From: CANJUD01 sp043750035
GTDB taxonomy: Bacteria > Bacteroidota > Bacteroidia > UKL13-3
Reading direction: 5' to 3'
Length of the DNA stretch: 8,407 bases
Assembly (NCBI GenBank): GCA_043750035.1
Contig: JAYVCI010000140.1
Coordinates: 1-8,407, forward strand
Of this stretch, positions 5,288-8,407 are shown piece by piece (within the stretch, counting starts at the first letter, position 1; each line of letters begins with the position of its first letter). The translations under genes were made by a program, and so were the position numbers. The notes beneath the pieces were generated by a model. It saw only the letters and a list, made by a program, of their open reading frames with translations, did not search any database and was not told the DNA's origin.

Positions 5288-7280
5288 ACTCCATCAACTT
5301 CCTCAAAGCATCTTCAAACCTTTGCTGCGGTAAAAACTGATCTTCTAAATACTTGGCCATTGGCACGGGTGTATCTAAACTTCCCACACGTATAACAGGT
5401 GCATCCAAATGCTCGAAACATATTTGTGATATATGTGCGGCAATCTCGGCACCAATGCCACCAGTAAAGGTGTCTTCATGGAAGATGATAGCTTTGCCTG
5501 TTTTCTTCACTGCTGTTTCCACGGCTTCTTGGTCCCAGGGCATCAGCGTTCTTAGGTCTACTATTTCTGCATCTATTCCTAGTTTTTCTACTATATGTTT
5601 TGCCCAGTGAACGGCTGCACCATAAGTTATAATAGTTATATCATTTCCTGTTCTCACACTTATTGCTTTTCCTATCGGCAATGTATAATATTCATCGGGA
5701 ACTTGTTCTTCCAATTCGGGCATTCTATATAAATGTTTGTGCTCGAAAAACATCACCGGATTTGGGTCATTGATCGCTGCGGCCAATAATCCTTTTGCTT
5801 CGATAGGCGATGAAGGATATATAATTTTTAAACCGGGCACATGGAAAAACCAGGCTTCCGTACTTTGGCTGTGGAAGGGCCCTGCACCCACGCCAGCACC
5901 TGTGGGCATGCGTACAACAATATCTGCATTTTGCCCCCAACGGTAATGGCTTTTGGCGTAATTATTTACAATCTGATTGAAACCACAACTTACAAAATCG
6001 GCAAACTGCATTTCAACAACGGCTTTCATTCCTTTAATACTGAGTCCATAAGCTGCTCCCAAAATAGCACTTTCGCACAAGGGGGTATTTCGCACTCTGC
6101 CTTTTCCAAACTGCTCTACAAATCCTTGGGTAACTTTAAAAACACCGCCATACTCTGCCACATCTTGTCCCATAATAATTAAATTATCATGCTTTTCCAT
6201 ACTTTGTTTAAGCCCATCAGAAATGGCGTCCACCAAGCGTTTGGGAGATTTTGGGGTGTCGTTTGGTAAATGTATTATATCTGTGGAAGTATCCGCTTCT
6301 GTATTATCATATATATCTGCAAGTTCATGTTCAATACTGCTCGTTACTTCAGGCATTGCAAATACTTCATCCAATGCACTGTTCATTTCATTTTTAATTT
6401 CACTGCGGTATTGTTCTATAATATTATCAGTTAATATTCCTTGCTCCAGCAAATATTTTTCATAGTTGGCCAATGGATCTTTTACCGCCCATTCGTCAAT
6501 CAGATTTTGGGGAACATACTTGGTACCACTAGCTTCCTCATGACCTCGCATTCTAAATGTCATACATTCCACCAATACAGGGCGGGGGCGGTTACGCATG
6601 GATACTGCAAGGTTGCGAATAGTATCATACACATCCAAAACATTATTACCGTCCACCCGCTGTGTTTCCATTCCATATCCTACACCTTTATCAGTAAAAT
6701 GTTTATGACGAAACTGTTCGTTTTGTGGGGTTGATAATCCATAACCATTGTTCTCAATCAAAAAAATAACCGGCAATTCCCACACGGTGGCCACATTAAT
6801 TGCTTCGTGAAAATCGCCTTCGCTGGCACCACCATCGCCACTAAAAACTACGGATATTTTTTTCTCCTCTTTAAGTTTGTGAGCTAATGCTATTCCATCT
6901 GCCACGCCCAGCATAGCTCCCAAGTGCGAAATCATTCCTATAATATGATACTCTTGCGTACCGAAATGGAAAGAGCGGTCTCTGCCTTTTGTAAACCCTT
7001 CGTACTTGCCTTGCCATTGTGCAAATAATTTGGTTAATGGAATTTGTCGGGTAGTGAATACTCCCAAATTACGATGCAGCGGCAATATATATTCATCGGG
7101 TTGCAATGCAAATGTAGTACCCACAGAAATTGCTTCTTGACCAATGCCCGAAAACCACTTGCTCACCTTTCCCTGCCTTAGCAGAATAAGCATCTTCTCC
7201 TCTATAATCCGTGGCTTGAGCAGGTTGCGGTACAATTGCAACAGCAGCTCATTGTCGTACATTTTTTTATTAAATTGCAT
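5283..7280 (-). CDS. Fused E1 alpha-beta, 2-oxoacid dehydrogenase
   Basis: Thiamine-diphosphate-dependent E1 that decarboxylates a 2-oxoacid and passes the acyl group to the lipoyl arm of E2. The 665 residues hold two normally separate subunits: an alpha part (about 1-335) with the TPP/Mg motif GDGGASEGD (148-156) to ENNGYG (176-181), and a beta part (about 345-665) with QDVAEYGGVFKVTQGF (372-387), Glu403 in LCESAILGAAYG and His470 in GPFHSQSTEAWF. The linker (about 320-345) is acidic. Sequence style favours branched-chain 2-oxoacids (bkd type) over pyruvate, but substrate choice is not certain. I start at the ATG at 7280, 6 nt after a perfect -7 element. The 36 extra in-frame residues upstream (to 7388) translate the intergenic repeat and are unlike the family. 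E2 and E3 genes are not in the window. Confidence 0.93.
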   Translation of the reverse strand: MQFNKKMYDNELLLQLYRNLLKPRIIEEKMLILLRQGKVSKWFSGIGQEAISVGTTFALQPDEYILPLHRNLGVFTTRQIPLTKLFAQWQGKYEGFTKGRDRSFHFGTQEYHIIGMISHLGAMLGVADGIALAHKLKEEKKISVVFSGDGGASEGDFHEAINVATVWELPVIFLIENNGYGLSTPQNEQFRHKHFTDKGVGYGMETQRVDGNNVLDVYDTIRNLAVSMRNRPRPVLVECMTFRMRGHEEASGTKYVPQNLIDEWAVKDPLANYEKYLLEQGILTDNIIEQYRSEIKNEMNSALDEVFAMPEVTSSIEHELADIYDNTEADTSTDIIHLPNDTPKSPKRLVDAISDGLKQSMEKHDNLIIMGQDVAEYGGVFKVTQGFVEQFGKGRVRNTPLCESAILGAAYGLSIKGMKAVVEMQFADFVSCGFNQIVNNYAKSHYRWGQNADIVVRMPTGAGVGAGPFHSQSTEAWFFHVPGLKIIYPSSPIEAKGLLAAAINDPNPVMFFEHKHLYRMPELEEQVPDEYYTLPIGKAISVRTGNDITIITYGAAVHWAKHIVEKLGIDAEIVDLRTLMPWDQEAVETAVKKTGKAIIFHEDTFTGGIGAEIAAHISQICFEHLDAPVIRVGSLDTPVPMAKYLEDQFLPQQRFEDALRKLMEY

Positions 7281-7286
7281 GGGGTG

Positions 7287-7294
7287 CAAAGTTA
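7287..7294 (-). promoter_or_regulatory. -7 element of the E1 dehydrogenase gene
   Basis: TAACTTTG on the minus strand, a full match to TAnnTTTG, followed by CACCCC and the ATG at 7280. This supports the shorter start of the E1 gene and predicts a leaderless or nearly leaderless transcript. A proper TTTG -33 element is not present at 19-21 nt; that position falls in the outer arm of the neighbouring repeat. Confidence 0.45.
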
Positions 7295-7311
7295 TAGTTA
7301 ACGCTCGACTA

Positions 7312-7417
7312 AAACTCTGTGTTCCTCTGTGAAAATTAAACACTGTGTAACTCTGTGGTAAAAAATATAATAGTCGAAATTTAACCACAGAGTTACACAG
7401 AGTGAAGCACAGAGTTT
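7312..7417. repeat. Intergenic inverted repeat with iterated CTCTGTG arms
   Basis: The left arm is 7312-7359 and the right arm 7384-7417, around a 24-nt AT-rich loop. The inner 17 bp pair perfectly: CTGTGTAACTCTGTGGT at 7343-7359 with its complement at 7384-7400. The outer AAACTCTGTG at 7312-7321 also pairs with 7408-7417. CTCTGTG or a one-base variant occurs four times in the left arm (7315, 7325, 7341, 7351) and as CACAGAG three times in the right (7386, 7396, 7408), mostly 10 bp apart. The left arm is longer. The element fills the divergent gap between the E1 gene and asd and carries no gene. From memory, CACAGAG-type repeats occur between genes in many bacteria; copy number here is unknown. 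Confidence 0.85.
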
Positions 7418-7466
7418 CACAATGAGGAGGGAATATATTTGTAATTTATTTCTTCGCTTCTATCCT

Positions 7467-7474
7467 TAATTTTG
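7467..7474 (+). promoter_or_regulatory. -7 element of asd
   Basis: TAATTTTG, a full match to TAnnTTTG, lies 24 nt before the asd ATG. The nearest upstream TTTG (7438-7441) is 25 nt away, somewhat longer than the usual 19-21, so only the -7 part is convincing. Predicted leader is about 15-20 nt. Confidence 0.4.
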
Positions 7475-7498
7475 CACCACTTAATAAAAAATTTAGAG

Positions 7499-8407
7499 AT
7501 GTACAAAATTGCCGTAGTTGGTGCCACAGGGCTGGTGGGCAGCAAAATGTTGCAAGTATTGGCCGAGCGTAATTTTCCCGTGGGGCAATTGTTTCCGGTG
7601 GCTTCAGCCAAATCAGTTGGAAGTACTATAAACTTTAATGGCAAGGATTATACAATTGTGAGTATGGAAGATGCCATTGCGGCCCGTCCGGATATTGCTA
7701 TCTTTTCAGCAGGTGGAAGTGTGTCGAAAGAATGGGCTCCAAAATTTGCGGAGGTTGATTGTTATGTGGTTGATAATTCTTCTGCCTGGCGTATGGATGA
7801 AACCGTGCCTTTGGTAGTGCCTGAAGTAAACTCCGATGATGTAGTTAAAGAGGGTTATATAATAGCAAATCCCAATTGCTCAACTATACAAATGGTGGTG
7901 GCTATAAAACCTTTGCACGATGTATTTAAAATCAGGCGTATCGTTGTGAGCACCTATCAATCTGTAACCGGAACAGGGGTGAAAGCAGTAGAGCAAATGG
8001 AAAATGAACGAAATGGAAATACAGGCCCGATGGCTTATCCGCATAAAATAGACAGAAATGTATTGCCGCATATTGATGTGTTTATGGACAATGGTTATAC
8101 CAAGGAGGAAATGAAAATGGTACACGAAACCAAAAAAATAATGGGCGATAATAGTATACAGGTAACAGCAACTACTGTGCGTGTTCCCGTTACTGGCGGC
8201 CACAGCGAAGCAGTTAATATTGAATTTGAAAAACCATATACCATTGAACAAATATATGATATACTAAAAAATGCTCCAGGTATTATAGTTCAAGATAATC
8301 CTGCTGAAAATATATACCCGATGCCATTGACGAGTCATGATAAAGATGAAGTATTTGTGGGCCGCATACGCCGTGATGAAACTATTGCCAATGGATTAAA
8401 TATATGG
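7499..8407 (+). CDS. asd: Aspartate-semialdehyde dehydrogenase (3' end missing)
   Basis: NADP-dependent reduction of aspartyl-4-phosphate to aspartate semialdehyde, the branch point to lysine (and diaminopimelate), threonine and methionine. The reading frame is open for 303 codons to the right edge; family members are about 330 residues, so roughly 25-30 are missing beyond the window. The N-terminal dinucleotide motif GATGLVG is at 8-14. The catalytic cysteine is Cys127 in ANPNCST, with Gln154 in STYQSVTGTG. Arg228 in VRVPV and His235 in GGHSEAV have the seven-residue spacing of the known substrate-binding Arg and catalytic His. I found no frameshift or internal stop. The ATG at 7499 starts directly on the MYKIAVVGATG strand typical of the family. 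It is divergent from the E1 gene and has its own -7 element. Confidence 0.95.
   Translation, partial: MYKIAVVGATGLVGSKMLQVLAERNFPVGQLFPVASAKSVGSTINFNGKDYTIVSMEDAIAARPDIAIFSAGGSVSKEWAPKFAEVDCYVVDNSSAWRMDETVPLVVPEVNSDDVVKEGYIIANPNCSTIQMVVAIKPLHDVFKIRRIVVSTYQSVTGTGVKAVEQMENERNGNTGPMAYPHKIDRNVLPHIDVFMDNGYTKEEMKMVHETKKIMGDNSIQVTATTVRVPVTGGHSEAVNIEFEKPYTIEQIYDILKNAPGIIVQDNPAENIYPMPLTSHDKDEVFVGRIRRDETIANGLNIW

Noticed and set aside
7312..7417. The CTCTGTG repeat as a CRISPR array
   Set aside because: The units are 7 bp at about 10-bp period, face each other as an inverted repeat, and have no spacers of protospacer length; no cas gene is present.

Overview
The window looks like chromosomal DNA from a member of the Bacteroidota. 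Three things point there: TAnnTTTG-type -7 promoter elements lie in front of several genes, Shine-Dalgarno sequences are mostly absent, and the E1 alpha and beta subunits of a 2-oxoacid dehydrogenase are fused in one protein. The base composition is AT-rich, with frequent TATATA words even inside genes. I see no tRNA, rRNA, CRISPR array, transposase or phage gene. The gene content is housekeeping metabolism; the less ordinary material lies between the genes.

Left part (1-3219): hutI (histidine degradation) runs rightward and converges with a leftward NUDIX hydrolase gene, the two overlapping by 6 bp at their stop codons. The NUDIX gene diverges from pyrE (pyrimidine synthesis) across a 98-bp promoter region. 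pyrE is followed on the same strand by recX (control of RecA). A 101-bp inverted repeat fills the gap between pyrE and recX and ends 3 bp before the recX start codon.

Middle part (3220-5282): two leftward genes encode GDP-L-fucose synthase (fcl) and then thiamine pyrophosphokinase. They are separated by 51 bp that hold a perfect 20-bp palindrome. Upstream of fcl is a promoter covered by a 9-bp inverted repeat, then repeat-like debris, then a 43-codon leftward ORF with its own good promoter. That ORF may be the front end of a small antitoxin-like protein.

Right part (5283-8407): the fused E1 dehydrogenase gene runs leftward and diverges from asd (aspartate-semialdehyde dehydrogenase), which runs off the right edge. 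A second inverted repeat, built from CTCTGTG words, occupies the gap between them.

The genes do not form one pathway. They are short, mostly independent transcription units for amino-acid, nucleotide, cofactor and sugar-nucleotide metabolism. I did not find a convincing new multi-gene system. The points most worth following are the two intergenic inverted repeats with iterated-word arms, the palindrome between fcl and the thiamine kinase gene, and the small ORF apparently cut short next to repeat debris.
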